From Dyadobacter fermentans (GTDB lineage: Bacteria > Bacteroidota > Bacteroidia > Cytophagales > Spirosomataceae), in contig NZ_JAHXBN010000013.1 of the NCBI RefSeq assembly GCF_019924045.1, positions 372,001-436,000 of the forward strand: a stretch of 64,000 nt of DNA. Direction: 5' to 3'. A program made the position numbers and the translations under genes. The notes beneath the pieces were generated by a model. That model saw nothing but the letters and a program-made list of their open reading frames with translations, was not told the DNA's origin and made no database searches. This document shows, piece after piece, positions 7,843 to 16,745 of this stretch (its first letter is position 1; every line of letters starts with the position of its first letter).

Positions 7843-8679
7843 TCATAAAAGATCAAACTGGTGCCTCAGTAACGACCGAAACATCAATCCGAACTTATCA
7901 ATATCAGGGATCCGGATCCTCGCATTCATCACTTTCTCCGGCGGCGTTTCCTTGATCCTCAAAAACAATTTTTTGTAATAATAATAGGCCAGGTAAACTC
8001 CTCTGCGTGAACTGGCAGGCAAACGGCGGATACCTATAAGCGCCTCCTCGAAATCGGCTTCGATTTCCTGCTGGATTTGTGCCTTGTCGGCGTAAGAGAA
8101 CAAATTGAAATTTACACCCGGAAAATAGGTGCGGCCCAGCGTCTGATAATCGGCTTTCAGATCGCGAAGAAAATTCACTTTCTGAAAAGCCGCGCCGAGT
8201 TTCATGGCATAGGGTTTCAAAGAGTCATATAATGTGGTATCATTTTCTGAAAAAACACGCAGGCACATTAGCCCTACCACCTCTGCCGAGCCCAGTATAT
8301 ATTCCTGGTAGGAGTCCTGCGTGTGTTCTTTTTGGAGCAAATCCGTTTCCATGCTTTTCAAAAAAGTATCGATAAGTTCCCATTCGATCTGGTAGGCGTG
8401 TACTACGTGCTGGAAACTGTTCAGGATGGGGTTAATACTGATCCGCTCGTGAATGGCCTCCTGGGTTTCCTTACGGATACGCGCCATCATTACCTCCTGG
8501 TCATACCCCTGAAAGCTGTCCACGATCTCGTCGGCGAGCCTCACAAACCCGTAGATTCCGTAGATCGCCCTGTGCAATGCAGGTTTCAGGAAATAAATAC
8601 CCAGTGAAAATGAGGTGCTGTATAGCTGTGTGGTTTTCTTGCTGCACGAGGCCGACAATTCGTCAAAAAGGCTCTTCAT
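7843..8679 (-). CDS. crtB: Phytoene synthase
   Basis: This 278-residue, all-helical trans-isoprenyl diphosphate synthase (squalene/phytoene synthase family) joins two geranylgeranyl diphosphates into phytoene. The first Asp-rich motif is RLADEIVDSF near residue 47, the second is LRDLKADYQTLGRTYFP near residue 170. The start MKSLFDELS is the conserved N terminus in Bacteroidota. The gene begins 3 bp after the crtI stop, the usual crtI-crtB order. No GGPP synthase gene is present in the window, so the substrate must come from a gene elsewhere. Confidence 0.94.
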   Translation of the reverse strand: MKSLFDELSASCSKKTTQLYSTSFSLGIYFLKPALHRAIYGIYGFVRLADEIVDSFQGYDQEVMMARIRKETQEAIHERISINPILNSFQHVVHAYQIEWELIDTFLKSMETDLLQKEHTQDSYQEYILGSAEVVGLMCLRVFSENDTTLYDSLKPYAMKLGAAFQKVNFLRDLKADYQTLGRTYFPGVNFNLFSYADKAQIQQEIEADFEEALIGIRRLPASSRRGVYLAYYYYKKLFLRIKETPPEKVMNARIRIPDIDKFGLMFRSLLRHQFDLL

Positions 8680-8682
8680 AAA

Positions 8683-10185
8683 CTAGCTGTTTAGGTATTT
8701 GAGAACTTCATGGGCGGCAATGGTGCCGGATATGATCGCGGGGGGCACGCCAGGGCCGGGGACCGTAAGTTGACCGGCGAAAAACAGGTTATGGACTTTC
8801 GGGCTTTTCAGTTTGGGTTTCAAAACCGCGGTCTGCCGCAGGGTGTTGGCGAGTCCGTAGGCATTGCCCTGGCAAGCGTTGTAATCGTTTTTAAAATCGG
8901 AAACACAATAGCTTCGCTTCAAAACCACGTGGTCGCGGATAGTTTCGCCGGCGAATTTTTCGAGCCGGTCCATCAGCAGCTGGTAGTAATGCTCACGGAT
9001 CGGTTCGGGATCGGGCAGGTTAGTGGCAATGGGCATGAGGATGAACAGGTTCTCATGACCTTCGGGCGCTACCGACGGATCGGTCACCGACGGGCAGCAG
9101 ACATAGAACAGCGGGGCAGTAGGCCACGTTTTGCGTTGGTAAATTTCCTCGGCATGCAGCCCGAAATCCTGGTCAAAGAACAGGTTATGATGCCGCAGCC
9201 GGGCAAGGCGCTTGCTGACGCCGAGGTAAAACAGCAGGCAGGAAGGTGCAAAGGTACGTTCAGCCCAGTAGCTGTCCGGATAATGGCGGTCGGGCGGGGA
9301 TAACAAAGCGTGTTCGATGTGCCTGTAATCGGCACTGCCAATCACCGCGTCTGCCGGCATCGACCGGCTGGCGGTATGAATGTGCCGGACGCGCCCATTG
9401 AAAGTTTCCAGTTTTTCGACTGCCTCGGACGTGCGGAACTGCACGCCCTCCTGCCGGGCGATGTCGCGAAATGTATCTGCCACTTTTCCGAATCCACCCA
9501 TCGGGTAAAAAGTGCCCTGTTTGAGGCCGGAGTAGTTCATCAGGCTGTATAATGCGGGTGTGTCTTTGGGCATCGCTCCCAGGAATAGCACCGGGAACTC
9601 GATCAGTGCGAGCAATTTAGGATCTTTGAAAAACCGGCGCGCATGTTTGCTGAACGAGCTGAAAAGCTGCAATCGCAATGCCTGTCCGAACAGCCGCAAG
9701 CTGATAAATTCGGTAATCGAATGGCCGGGCTTGTACACCATATCGTCCATTCCGACACGGTATTTGAACTCCCCATCGGCGATAAAACGGCGTAGTTTGT
9801 CTCCTGCCCCGGTTTCTATCTGCTCGAACAGTCGGCACAATTCTTCAAAATCGGCCGGAATATCGACTGCGGCATTGTCGGCAAAAACAACGGCAAAGCC
9901 GGGGTCGAGCTGTTGGAGCTGGTACAAATCCGTGACGCTCCGGCCGAATCGCCCGAAAAAGCGTTCGTACACATCCGGCATCCAGTACCAGCTTGGTCCC
10001 ATGTCGAAAGTGAAACCCATTTCGGAGAATGTCCGCGCACGGCCTCCGATCGTGTCGTTTTTCTCCAAAACCGTCACGTTATGGCCCGCTTTGGCGAGAA
10101 TGGCACCGGCGGCCATTCCTGCAAACCCGGCGCCGATCACGCCGATGTTTTTGCTCGTTCCGTTATGGGTTGGTGTGTGCAGCAT
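8683..10185 (-). CDS. crtI: Phytoene desaturase (CrtI)
   Basis: This 500-residue FAD-dependent desaturase turns phytoene into lycopene. The N-terminal dinucleotide motif is VIGAGFAGMAAG, followed by EKNDTIGGRARTF, and the C-terminal CrtI signature is GQLTVPGPGVPPAIISG. The ATG at 10185 is chosen; a TTG at 10224 would add 13 poorly conserved residues. Even from the ATG, the gene overlaps the upstream regulator gene by 23 bp, so the regulator and crtI are translated from one message, tying carotenoid output to that promoter. Confidence 0.94.
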   Translation of the reverse strand: MLHTPTHNGTSKNIGVIGAGFAGMAAGAILAKAGHNVTVLEKNDTIGGRARTFSEMGFTFDMGPSWYWMPDVYERFFGRFGRSVTDLYQLQQLDPGFAVVFADNAAVDIPADFEELCRLFEQIETGAGDKLRRFIADGEFKYRVGMDDMVYKPGHSITEFISLRLFGQALRLQLFSSFSKHARRFFKDPKLLALIEFPVLFLGAMPKDTPALYSLMNYSGLKQGTFYPMGGFGKVADTFRDIARQEGVQFRTSEAVEKLETFNGRVRHIHTASRSMPADAVIGSADYRHIEHALLSPPDRHYPDSYWAERTFAPSCLLFYLGVSKRLARLRHHNLFFDQDFGLHAEEIYQRKTWPTAPLFYVCCPSVTDPSVAPEGHENLFILMPIATNLPDPEPIREHYYQLLMDRLEKFAGETIRDHVVLKRSYCVSDFKNDYNACQGNAYGLANTLRQTAVLKPKLKSPKVHNLFFAGQLTVPGPGVPPAIISGTIAAHEVLKYLNS

Positions 10186-11062
10186 CCGTTTCGATCGTTT
10201 CAAGCAGTTCTTCAATGGATTCAATGTGGCTCAGGCGGGGCTCGTTTTCGGGTCCTTCGACGCCGCCTGAAAAGCAGATCCGGCAATGGGGAAAGTCCTG
10301 TGCAAGCTGGCCTAGCAACTCCGGGGCGAGATTGTCGGGCTGGTTAGCTACGAAAAAAGTGTAGATATGCGTCGGTGCAATGTCGTTCGCCACGGATTGG
10401 AGGTCGATATAAGGCACGCGTGCGCCCAGATACACCGCGCATTGGCCCGCACGCAGGAGCAGGTAATACGCAAATAGCAGCCCGATTTCATGTTCCTCAC
10501 CTTCGTGCAGGAAAAGCAGCCATTTTTGGTTGCCGCGTTCCGGCACAGGCAGCGCGTCGATGGCGGTAAACAGTTTTTGCCGGATCAGGTTCGATAAAAA
10601 ATGCTCCTGGGCCGGCAACAGCGCATCTTTGGTCCACATGAGCCCGGTCCGCACGAGTAGCGGATAAAGGACTTTTTCATAGGTAGCAGCCAGCCCCAGC
10701 CGTTGCAGGGCATCGGTGAACAATTGATGGAATGCAGGTGCATCGTAGGCCGCAATGGCGCTCACAGCCTGGTTGATCCACGCTTCTATATGTAGGTCTG
10801 TCTGCAACGACTCCGCAATAATGCGGTCGATCTCCTCGCGTATCTCGGCGTTACTCAACTGGCTGATGCGCGAGATTTTCATGCCCCGGTTCAGTAACGT
10901 GCAGACGTTGAGGAGTTTTTTGACGTGATCGTCGTTGTAAAACCGGATATTGGTGTCTGTCCGTTCCGGTTCGAGCAGCCCGTAACGCTGCTCCCAGATG
11001 CGGATCGTGTGCGCCCTGGTGCTGGTAATGCGTTCCAGATCCCGAATCGAATACGTAGACAT
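10163..11062 (-). CDS. carH: MerR-family regulator with B12-binding domain (CarH-like photoreceptor)
   Basis: The 299-residue product has a MerR winged-helix domain (residues 1-75, with IRIWEQRYGLLEPERT), a four-helix B12-cap region, and a C-terminal cobalamin-binding Rossmann domain. The cap has the W-x9-EH motif of CarH (W143, E153, H154), and the B12 domain has E189-x-H191-x-x-G194, where the His would be the lower cobalt ligand. In the CarH family, adenosylcobalamin forms a dark-state tetramer that represses carotenoid genes, and light breaks it (established). The gene heads the crt operon. The ATG at 11062 is used instead of a TTG at 11086. Confidence 0.88.
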   Translation of the reverse strand: MSTYSIRDLERITSTRAHTIRIWEQRYGLLEPERTDTNIRFYNDDHVKKLLNVCTLLNRGMKISRISQLSNAEIREEIDRIIAESLQTDLHIEAWINQAVSAIAAYDAPAFHQLFTDALQRLGLAATYEKVLYPLLVRTGLMWTKDALLPAQEHFLSNLIRQKLFTAIDALPVPERGNQKWLLFLHEGEEHEIGLLFAYYLLLRAGQCAVYLGARVPYIDLQSVANDIAPTHIYTFFVANQPDNLAPELLGQLAQDFPHCRICFSGGVEGPENEPRLSHIESIEELLETIETDAAHTNP

Positions 11063-11064
11063 GA

Positions 11065-11104
11065 TATTTTGTTTAATGTTTTTCAAAAATAGTTAAACAA
11101 AATA
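11065..11104 (-). promoter_or_regulatory. carH/crt operon promoter inside a probable CarH operator
   Basis: A perfect 12-bp inverted repeat, TATTTTGTTTAA at 11065-11076 and its complement at 11093-11104, flanks a 16-bp spacer. On the minus strand that spacer holds TATTTTTG (11084-11091), a full match to the Bacteroidota -7 element TAnnTTTG. A third half-site, TTGTTTA, lies at 11107-11113. No good -33 TTTG is found at the right distance. A regulator bound to the arms would straddle the -7 element, as expected for autoregulation (inference). Confidence 0.62.
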
Positions 11105-11117
11105 AATTGTTTACTTT

Positions 11118-11151
11118 TTTGTAGGAAAAATAAAAATTGCTGCTACTTTTG
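11118..11151 (+). promoter_or_regulatory. Promoter of the LexA-like regulator gene
   Basis: TTTG at 11118-11121, 22 bp, then TACTTTTG at 11144-11151 fits the Bacteroidota -33/-7 consensus. Transcription would start near 11158, giving a leader of about 35 bases. The promoter abuts the TTGTTTA half-sites on the carH side, so the two divergent promoters could share control. Confidence 0.55.
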
Positions 11152-11193
11152 ATATTGATAATATCTTATGTCTGATTTTAAAAATATCAACTC

Positions 11194-12015
11194 ATGGGTG
11201 CGCAGGATACATTCTGGTCGGTTAATATCAAGTTCCTTCGTTTGCGTCAGAAATTGAGCCAGGAAGCGCTGGCGGAAAAGCTCGGGATCAGCAGGGTGAA
11301 ACTTAACGCGATAGAAAGCGGCAGGACGGCCAACCCGACTGTCGACGACCTGATCAATTTCTCGGAGTATTTCCGGATGAGTATTGATAGCCTCCTGAAA
11401 ATAGACTTGGGCAAGCTTTCCGATCAGAAACTGAAAGACCTGGAAGAGGGGAGCGAGCTGTTTATGAAAGGCAGCCAGATCCGCGTGTTGGCCATTACAG
11501 TGGATAAAGAAGACAAAGAAAATATCGAATATGTGCCGGTGCAGGCACGGGCGGGTTACCGCTCCGGGTATGCCGATCCGGAGTTCCTGGCTTCATTGCC
11601 CCGTTTCAACCTGCCGACCGTGCCCAAAAACGGGACGTTCAGGATGTTCCCGACGGTCGGTGACTCGATGTTGCCGGTGCCCGAAGGTGCGGATATTATC
11701 ACAAGATATGTTCAGGACTGGACGACTGTTAAGCCCGAGACTCCCTGCATCGTGATTTTGAAGGGCGACCAGGACTTTGTGTTCAAGCAGGTGACGATCA
11801 ATCAGGAGGCGGGTACCATGCTGCTGCAATCGTTCAACACTCAATATTTTGCCTATACCGTGCCGATTGGAGAGGTGATTGAACTTTGGGAATATTACAG
11901 CTTCCACAGTAAGGCGTTGCCCGAGCCGCAGACCGACATGCAGCAACTAATGCGGATGTTGCAGGAAATGCAAAACGAGTTGAGGGAATTGAAGAAGCGG
12001 TCAAGCTACAAATAG
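11194..12015 (+). CDS. XRE-type HTH regulator with LexA-like S24 peptidase domain
   Basis: This 273-residue protein has an N-terminal XRE helix-turn-helix (residues 11-66, QEALAEKLGISRVKLNAIESG) and a C-terminal LexA/UmuD/CI-like S24 domain. Ser158 (VGDSMLP) and Lys198 (VFKQV) match the Ser-Lys dyad, and Ala120-Gly121 (QARAGY) sits about 38 residues before the Ser, where LexA-type proteins cut themselves. A charged C-terminal helix (about 240-273) follows. It is divergent from carH with 131 bp between starts. It could sense damage or stress and affect pigment genes, but target and signal are unknown. Confidence 0.8.
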   Translation: MGAQDTFWSVNIKFLRLRQKLSQEALAEKLGISRVKLNAIESGRTANPTVDDLINFSEYFRMSIDSLLKIDLGKLSDQKLKDLEEGSELFMKGSQIRVLAITVDKEDKENIEYVPVQARAGYRSGYADPEFLASLPRFNLPTVPKNGTFRMFPTVGDSMLPVPEGADIITRYVQDWTTVKPETPCIVILKGDQDFVFKQVTINQEAGTMLLQSFNTQYFAYTVPIGEVIELWEYYSFHSKALPEPQTDMQQLMRMLQEMQNELRELKKRSSYK

Positions 12016-12045
12016 GGAAGTCGAATCGCTTACAAATAATTAGAC

Positions 12046-12077
12046 AGGCCGGGTATCAATCCGGCCTTTGTTATTTT
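12046..12077 (+). terminator. Rho-independent terminator after the LexA-like gene
   Basis: AGGCCGG (12046-12052), an 8-base loop and CCGGCCT (12061-12067) form a GC-rich stem followed by TTGTTATTTT, 31 bp after the stop codon. Confidence 0.8.
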
Positions 12078-12424
12078 CGGTGCCGAAGTGTGTCTCGGAA
12101 ATGTTATAGTTATTAAAATAGGGTTAAGGGCCAGTAATCGAACATTTTACAGTCTTTGAAGCAGGAAATTCTAGAAGTAATGAGCGATTTTAAGGTATTT
12201 GTGTAAAAATAGTACGACTCCTAATGGGCTAAAAGTAGCTGCACGTAATTAATACTACTTTGTTGTGCAATGTGCGCTATCTTCGATTAGTGCAATTTTT
12301 GAAGGAGTTGTCACCCCCGAAAACATAGAAATCACCCCAAAGTCCCCCGGACTGGTCACAAAAAGAATCATGGATCGAAGCGGGCGGTCTAATTTCGTTG
12401 AGCAAGAAAATAAAACTCAACAAC
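12078..12424. other. AT-rich intergenic region before the choice-of-anchor A gene
   Basis: About 350 bp without a supported gene. A near match to a -7 element (TAATTTCG, 12390-12397) lies close to the next start codon, and TACTACTTTG occurs at about 12254-12263, but neither has a convincing -33 partner. No hairpin, repeat or small ORF stands out. Confidence 0.5.
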
Positions 12425-14506
12425 ATGTTCGTCAAACCTTTCCTCATAAGTCTATTAGCGCTCCTCTCCTTAAATGTAAGCCAGGTATCCGCTCAAAGCC
12501 CTACTTCTGCGGCTCAGCGATTCAATATATTTGTCAAAGGTGATGCCACATTGCAATCCAATGAAACCGAAGGTCCTATCGCAGTCGGCGGAAATGTGAC
12601 CACCAACCAATACCAGATCAGTTTTAACAAGCAACACGGAGTACTTTTCGTCAACAATGCATCGATCGGCCTGGCGGTTCGCGGGGCGGTGAAACTCAAT
12701 AGCGGGAGCCTGACGGTGAATGGCGACAATTATGTCAAGATCGGAAACTGTAATCCTTCGGACGGCTCAGGAGCGAGCCTCAAAGTTTGGTACAAGGATA
12801 ACAACAATGCAGCATCCACGATCCGCATTACCGAAAACAACAAACAATACTGGGAGACACCGAATATCACGATCAATGCGAATATCAATACCTGGTCGCC
12901 AAGCGTAAGCGAATCGGTGAACCCGGTTTGTGAAAATGTCTTCGGGACCGGCGCAAATCAGATCGATATCGATGGTGCTTTCATCACATTTATTAAACGG
13001 TCGAACCAGCTAAGAGATATGGCGGATAACCTGCCTATCCGCGATCAGAACGGCAACATTATGGCTTCTGCCCCGATGGGCCCGTACCTTGACCCCAATG
13101 TGATTGGCAACAACCCCAAAATTATCGTTGATCCTAACAAAATCAACGTCCTGACAGTATCCGCGGCTGTTTGGAACAAAATCGGAAATTCCAATATTGA
13201 AGGTATTCCTCAGGGGCCGCAATTGGGACAAACCGCATCCGGCAATAATTTCGGCCTTATCATCAACATTGTCGATTTTCCAACATTCTGTGGGGTGACG
13301 GGCAGCAATAAAATTAATTTCCCTGGTTTCGGCGGCTTGTCCGATTCCCAAGGCAGCTATGTGATCTACAACTTCCCTGATGCAACCAAAGGGATCACGT
13401 TGGGCGGAAATGCGCAGATCAGCGGTACCATTTTCGCTCCCCAGGCCGATCTGGTGAAAGAGAACAACGGAAATATCAATGGTCAGATCATCGCCAAAAG
13501 TTTTGTACACAAAAGCGACGAAGTGCATTTCTGGCCATTCCTGCCCTCGATCCCTGAGCCGGTTGAAAAGAAAATTGATGCGACGGCTTCTTCGAAATGT
13601 TTGAAAAATGCGCCTTGGCTGGATTACAGCGTAACACCGAATTATGATGCTACGGGCAAAACTGCGAAAATCGAATGGATCAATTCGGAAGGAAAAGTGA
13701 TCCAGGAGGATAGCGATTTGCCGCTGACAGGCAGCCTTCTTTTCCCCGGTGCTTCGGTGGATATTAATGGAAATGGAGCTGCGTGGCCCGGATATAAGCA
13801 AGAAAACAGCAAATGGGTGGAGGATCCGAGCGACCGCTATGGTTCGCTGCGCGTCGATGGCGCGACCATCCGTGTGACCGTCGACCCATCGACTGTGTTG
13901 AACATTACCTTCCCGGCATCGACCACAACATGCTTCACTTCACCACCTCCTTCAACAGCTTTACCGGTAACATTAGCATTTTTTAATGTACAAAATGTAA
14001 ATTGCAGTGCGGAACTGAAATGGAAGGTAACCGAGGCCAAAAATTTCTCACATTTTGAAGTCGAACGCTCGTCAGATGCAAAGACTTACAATGCTGTTGC
14101 CCGGATCGATTACGACGCCACAAAGGCCACATATAGTTTCAACGACACACCATTTTCATCAGAGTCTGTACCTGTAAGGAACTACTATTATCGTCTAAAG
14201 CAGGTAGATAAGGACGAGACATTCGAATACAGCGCAATCCGCAGCATACAAGCGGGAACCTGCGATGCCCGGTTGGCGGTGGATTTCTTCCCGAACCCGA
14301 CCCAGGACGAAATGAATGTCAGAAGTTTCTCGCCGGTGAAAAAAATCGAAATCTACACACTAGGAGGAAAACAGGTTTACCAGGCTATGCCGGTGACCGA
14401 TCAAACAGAAATCAAAGTTAATGTTCAGGCTTTTGCGCAGGGAATGTATATTGTGAATGTGGTAAATGAAGAAGGGAAGTATTCTTCCAAAGTGCTCAAA
14501 AAGTAG
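12425..14506 (+). CDS. Secreted choice-of-anchor A protein with T9SS sorting domain
   Basis: From the ATG at 12425 the protein has 693 residues and opens with a classical signal peptide (MFVKPFLISLLALLSLNVSQ, then VSAQS). Residues about 30-370 form a choice-of-anchor A domain: AAQRFNIFVKGDATL, a PIAVGGNV motif and repeated beta-strand segments ending with QISGTIFAPQADL. Residues about 510-600 look like a fibronectin-type strand set that begins LPVTLAFFNVQN, common just before T9SS tails. The last 80 residues (DFFPNPTQDEM to SSKVLKK) are a type A T9SS C-terminal sorting domain, so it should be exported and bound at the surface. Function is unknown; adhesion or matrix assembly is an inference. 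Confidence 0.82.
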   Translation: MFVKPFLISLLALLSLNVSQVSAQSPTSAAQRFNIFVKGDATLQSNETEGPIAVGGNVTTNQYQISFNKQHGVLFVNNASIGLAVRGAVKLNSGSLTVNGDNYVKIGNCNPSDGSGASLKVWYKDNNNAASTIRITENNKQYWETPNITINANINTWSPSVSESVNPVCENVFGTGANQIDIDGAFITFIKRSNQLRDMADNLPIRDQNGNIMASAPMGPYLDPNVIGNNPKIIVDPNKINVLTVSAAVWNKIGNSNIEGIPQGPQLGQTASGNNFGLIINIVDFPTFCGVTGSNKINFPGFGGLSDSQGSYVIYNFPDATKGITLGGNAQISGTIFAPQADLVKENNGNINGQIIAKSFVHKSDEVHFWPFLPSIPEPVEKKIDATASSKCLKNAPWLDYSVTPNYDATGKTAKIEWINSEGKVIQEDSDLPLTGSLLFPGASVDINGNGAAWPGYKQENSKWVEDPSDRYGSLRVDGATIRVTVDPSTVLNITFPASTTTCFTSPPPSTALPVTLAFFNVQNVNCSAELKWKVTEAKNFSHFEVERSSDAKTYNAVARIDYDATKATYSFNDTPFSSESVPVRNYYYRLKQVDKDETFEYSAIRSIQAGTCDARLAVDFFPNPTQDEMNVRSFSPVKKIEIYTLGGKQVYQAMPVTDQTEIKVNVQAFAQGMYIVNVVNEEGKYSSKVLKK

Positions 14507-14541
14507 AATGAATTGATCTTATATAGCGTTATGTGAAACTT

Positions 14542-14573
14542 AAAGCTGCCGGCATTTTGCTGGCAGCTTTTTT
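14542..14573 (+). terminator. Terminator between convergent genes
   Basis: AAAGCTGCC at 14542-14550 pairs with GGCAGCTTT at 14562-14570, with further GC pairs toward the loop, then a T run. It is nearly symmetrical and could serve both the anchor-A gene and the convergent glycosyltransferase gene. Confidence 0.78.
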
Positions 14574-14592
14574 ATATGCCTGCCTGACCGGC

Positions 14593-15762
14593 CTAAGAAA
14601 GTTTCCTTCCTTTCCACTCGTACTGGCCTTTTTGAGCTGCCAATCCGAAAAAGCAAACGTATAAGGGGTAGAACAACTGGGTTACCGGAATGAATGCGAC
14701 CGACCTCCTTTTTTGCAGAAAACGGAGGACGGAGCCCAGGAAAAACCATTCGGGGATGCATTTCAATGCCAGCATACCGCCAAATGCGGCGGCGGAAATG
14801 GTTCCGGCGCACGCAAGCCCGCCGGCAAGGAGAATCGAAAAGTTGCTCGCGAATATGTAAACGGCCAGTACCAGCGGTGTTTTGCTTTGATAATGCTTCC
14901 ATTTGCTGGCCCAACGTTTTCGCTGCCTGTAAAAGCTGGCCCAGTTGCGGTGCGGCGCAGTGCGGATGATGGCGTCGCGGTCGCGTAGGAAATGGACCGA
15001 CCCCGGATGCCGGGCGGCAATTTTGTGCATCAGAAACTCGTCATCGCCCGAGGCAATATGCCGGACGCCGTCGTAGCCACTTACTTCCAGGAAAGCCTCT
15101 TTCTCGTAGGAAAGGTTCGCTCCATTGCACATCGACGGGTGGCCGGCCGACATCGAAGCCGCCCCGCTGCCGATCAGGCTTGCGAATTCTACGGTTTGCA
15201 AATGGTCGGTGAGGCTGGTTTCCTCCGTAAATGTCACAGGCGAGCTGATGAGCTTCGCGCCCGTGTGCAGGTAGCACGAGGCGATCGCGTGCAACCAGCC
15301 GGCTTGCGCGCGGCAATCGCCGTCGGTGGTTACGATCAACTTGCCCAGCGCGTGCCCGATGGCCGTTTCGATCGCCCTTTTTTTGGGGGCAGAAGTGCGT
15401 ACGTCGGGCAGGGGTATCAGCCTTATCTGCGCTTTTGAATTTTCAGCGAATGCACGCACAATGGCGGCAGTATTGTCAGTGGAGCTGTCGTCCATGACCA
15501 AAACTTCAAAATGGTTAACGGGTAGCGTTTGCTGTTCCAGGTCTTCGAGCAGGAAGAGGATATTGTCGGCCTCATTTCGTACCGGGATGATCACCGTGAT
15601 AAAAAGGTCGGCGGGAATGCCGGCGGGAGTCGCAGGCTTGCGGATCCTCGACCATAGGAAAGTTAATGCGAAAGTGAATACTGCGTAGCTGCCCAGCAAT
15701 ATCCAGATGGCCGTAGCAGTCCAGGAAATGAATGCCATGCTGATCATCGGGGTTTCTTCCAT
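14593..15762 (-). CDS. Membrane glycosyltransferase, GT2 family
   Basis: This 389-residue protein has one N-terminal membrane segment (about 10-33), a GT-A catalytic domain (about 50-290) and two or three C-terminal membrane segments. Visible GT2 motifs are VIIPVRNEADN, the nucleotide-binding MDDSSTDN, TTDGDCRA (DxD-like) and RQRKRW, the (Q/R)xxRW acceptor motif of processive and related GT2 enzymes. Its 5' end overlaps the next upstream gene by 19 bp. The paired gene encodes an AglD/YbhN-type membrane protein; such pairs probably build and move a lipid-linked sugar, but the substrate cannot be read from sequence. Confidence 0.85.
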   Translation of the reverse strand: MEETPMISMAFISWTATAIWILLGSYAVFTFALTFLWSRIRKPATPAGIPADLFITVIIPVRNEADNILFLLEDLEQQTLPVNHFEVLVMDDSSTDNTAAIVRAFAENSKAQIRLIPLPDVRTSAPKKRAIETAIGHALGKLIVTTDGDCRAQAGWLHAIASCYLHTGAKLISSPVTFTEETSLTDHLQTVEFASLIGSGAASMSAGHPSMCNGANLSYEKEAFLEVSGYDGVRHIASGDDEFLMHKIAARHPGSVHFLRDRDAIIRTAPHRNWASFYRQRKRWASKWKHYQSKTPLVLAVYIFASNFSILLAGGLACAGTISAAAFGGMLALKCIPEWFFLGSVLRFLQKRRSVAFIPVTQLFYPLYVCFFGLAAQKGQYEWKGRKLS

Positions 15763-16745
15763 TTATATTTCCAGATCAGGAATATGCCTGCGAGAATCGG
15801 GCCGAGCACGTTTAATATCCAGATCAGGAACGTGGCGGCGATCACCTGCTCAGCGGGCAGCTTAAATGGGGCGAATACCACCAAAGCAGTAAATTCACGT
15901 AAACCCAGGTCGCCGAGCACATTGATCGCCGGGATCAGTGTTTTGGCTAAAAAAATCAATGTGACGCACGCCGCAAGCTGTCCGACACTTACCTGAAAGT
16001 GGAAGAGCGACAATGCGAGTACAAACTGGCTGAGGAAGACGAGGTAGCGGAGCAGGCCATAACCGGTACCGGTTGCCAGTTCGGAAGGAGTATAGCGGCC
16101 TATGACACTTAAGTACTCCTTTATTTTGACAAAAAACTTTCGCGAAGGCTCCCAGGTGCCGATTTGCTTTCTGAACGGTACCAATGCCGGGCCCAGGCAG
16201 ATGATCAGGAACAAAACGGTGTTCACGGCCAATCTTGCCGTTTGCGGAATATCGAGCTGGTTGTTCAGATAAACCCAGCCACACGCGCCGGCGAGTACCG
16301 ATACATAAAACTGGATTCCGTTTGAAACCAGCGCTGCACCGATCGCTTCCAACCGGCGGTCGGATTTCAGGGCGGCCACGCGTCCGAGCGTATCGCCTAG
16401 TTGTGCAGGCACGGCCACGCCTACGGCCAGGCCGGTGAGTGTCCCCTGCATGGCATCGCGGAATGAAAGCGGTATGATACGGGAGATGAGTTTCTGCCAT
16501 TTAAGGCTCTCCAACGCCCAATTGACAGGCACCAGCAGCACCATCAGCGTCAGCACCGGGGCGTTCGGCATTGTCCATATCTCCCCGAATACGCTTCCAA
16601 TATCCCCGATGCCCTTTTGCTCATTCCGGAACGTGCGGTAAATGTAACTCAGTACCAATGCCGTCACTACGAGTTTGATCACCCAGAGCAGGTTTGCCTG
16701 GTTGCTTTTTGGCTTTGGAGGGGAGAGTTCCTTATCTTGCACCAT
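15744..16745 (-). CDS. Lysylphosphatidylglycerol synthase TM-domain (AglD/YbhN-like) protein
   Basis: This 333-residue polytopic protein has about eight membrane segments and the conserved segments GLAVGVAVPAQLGDTLGRVAAL and PAINVLGDLGLREF typical of the flippase-like UPF0104/AglD family. The ATG at 16745 is preferred over upstream in-frame codons that would run into the divergent ruvC frame; the two start codons share the sequence CATG. It overlaps the GT2 gene downstream. A role in lipid or glycolipid transfer across the inner membrane is likely, without a known substrate. Confidence 0.78.
   Translation of the reverse strand: MVQDKELSPPKPKSNQANLLWVIKLVVTALVLSYIYRTFRNEQKGIGDIGSVFGEIWTMPNAPVLTLMVLLVPVNWALESLKWQKLISRIIPLSFRDAMQGTLTGLAVGVAVPAQLGDTLGRVAALKSDRRLEAIGAALVSNGIQFYVSVLAGACGWVYLNNQLDIPQTARLAVNTVLFLIICLGPALVPFRKQIGTWEPSRKFFVKIKEYLSVIGRYTPSELATGTGYGLLRYLVFLSQFVLALSLFHFQVSVGQLAACVTLIFLAKTLIPAINVLGDLGLREFTALVVFAPFKLPAEQVIAATFLIWILNVLGPILAGIFLIWKYKWKKPR

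Noticed and set aside
7231..7848. 205-codon plus-strand open frame across idi
   Set aside because: It is a shadow of idi and crtZ, with no family resemblance.
12254..12263. TACTACTTTG as a promoter of the anchor-A gene
   Set aside because: The spacing between TA and TTTG is wrong by two bases and no -33 box is at the proper distance.
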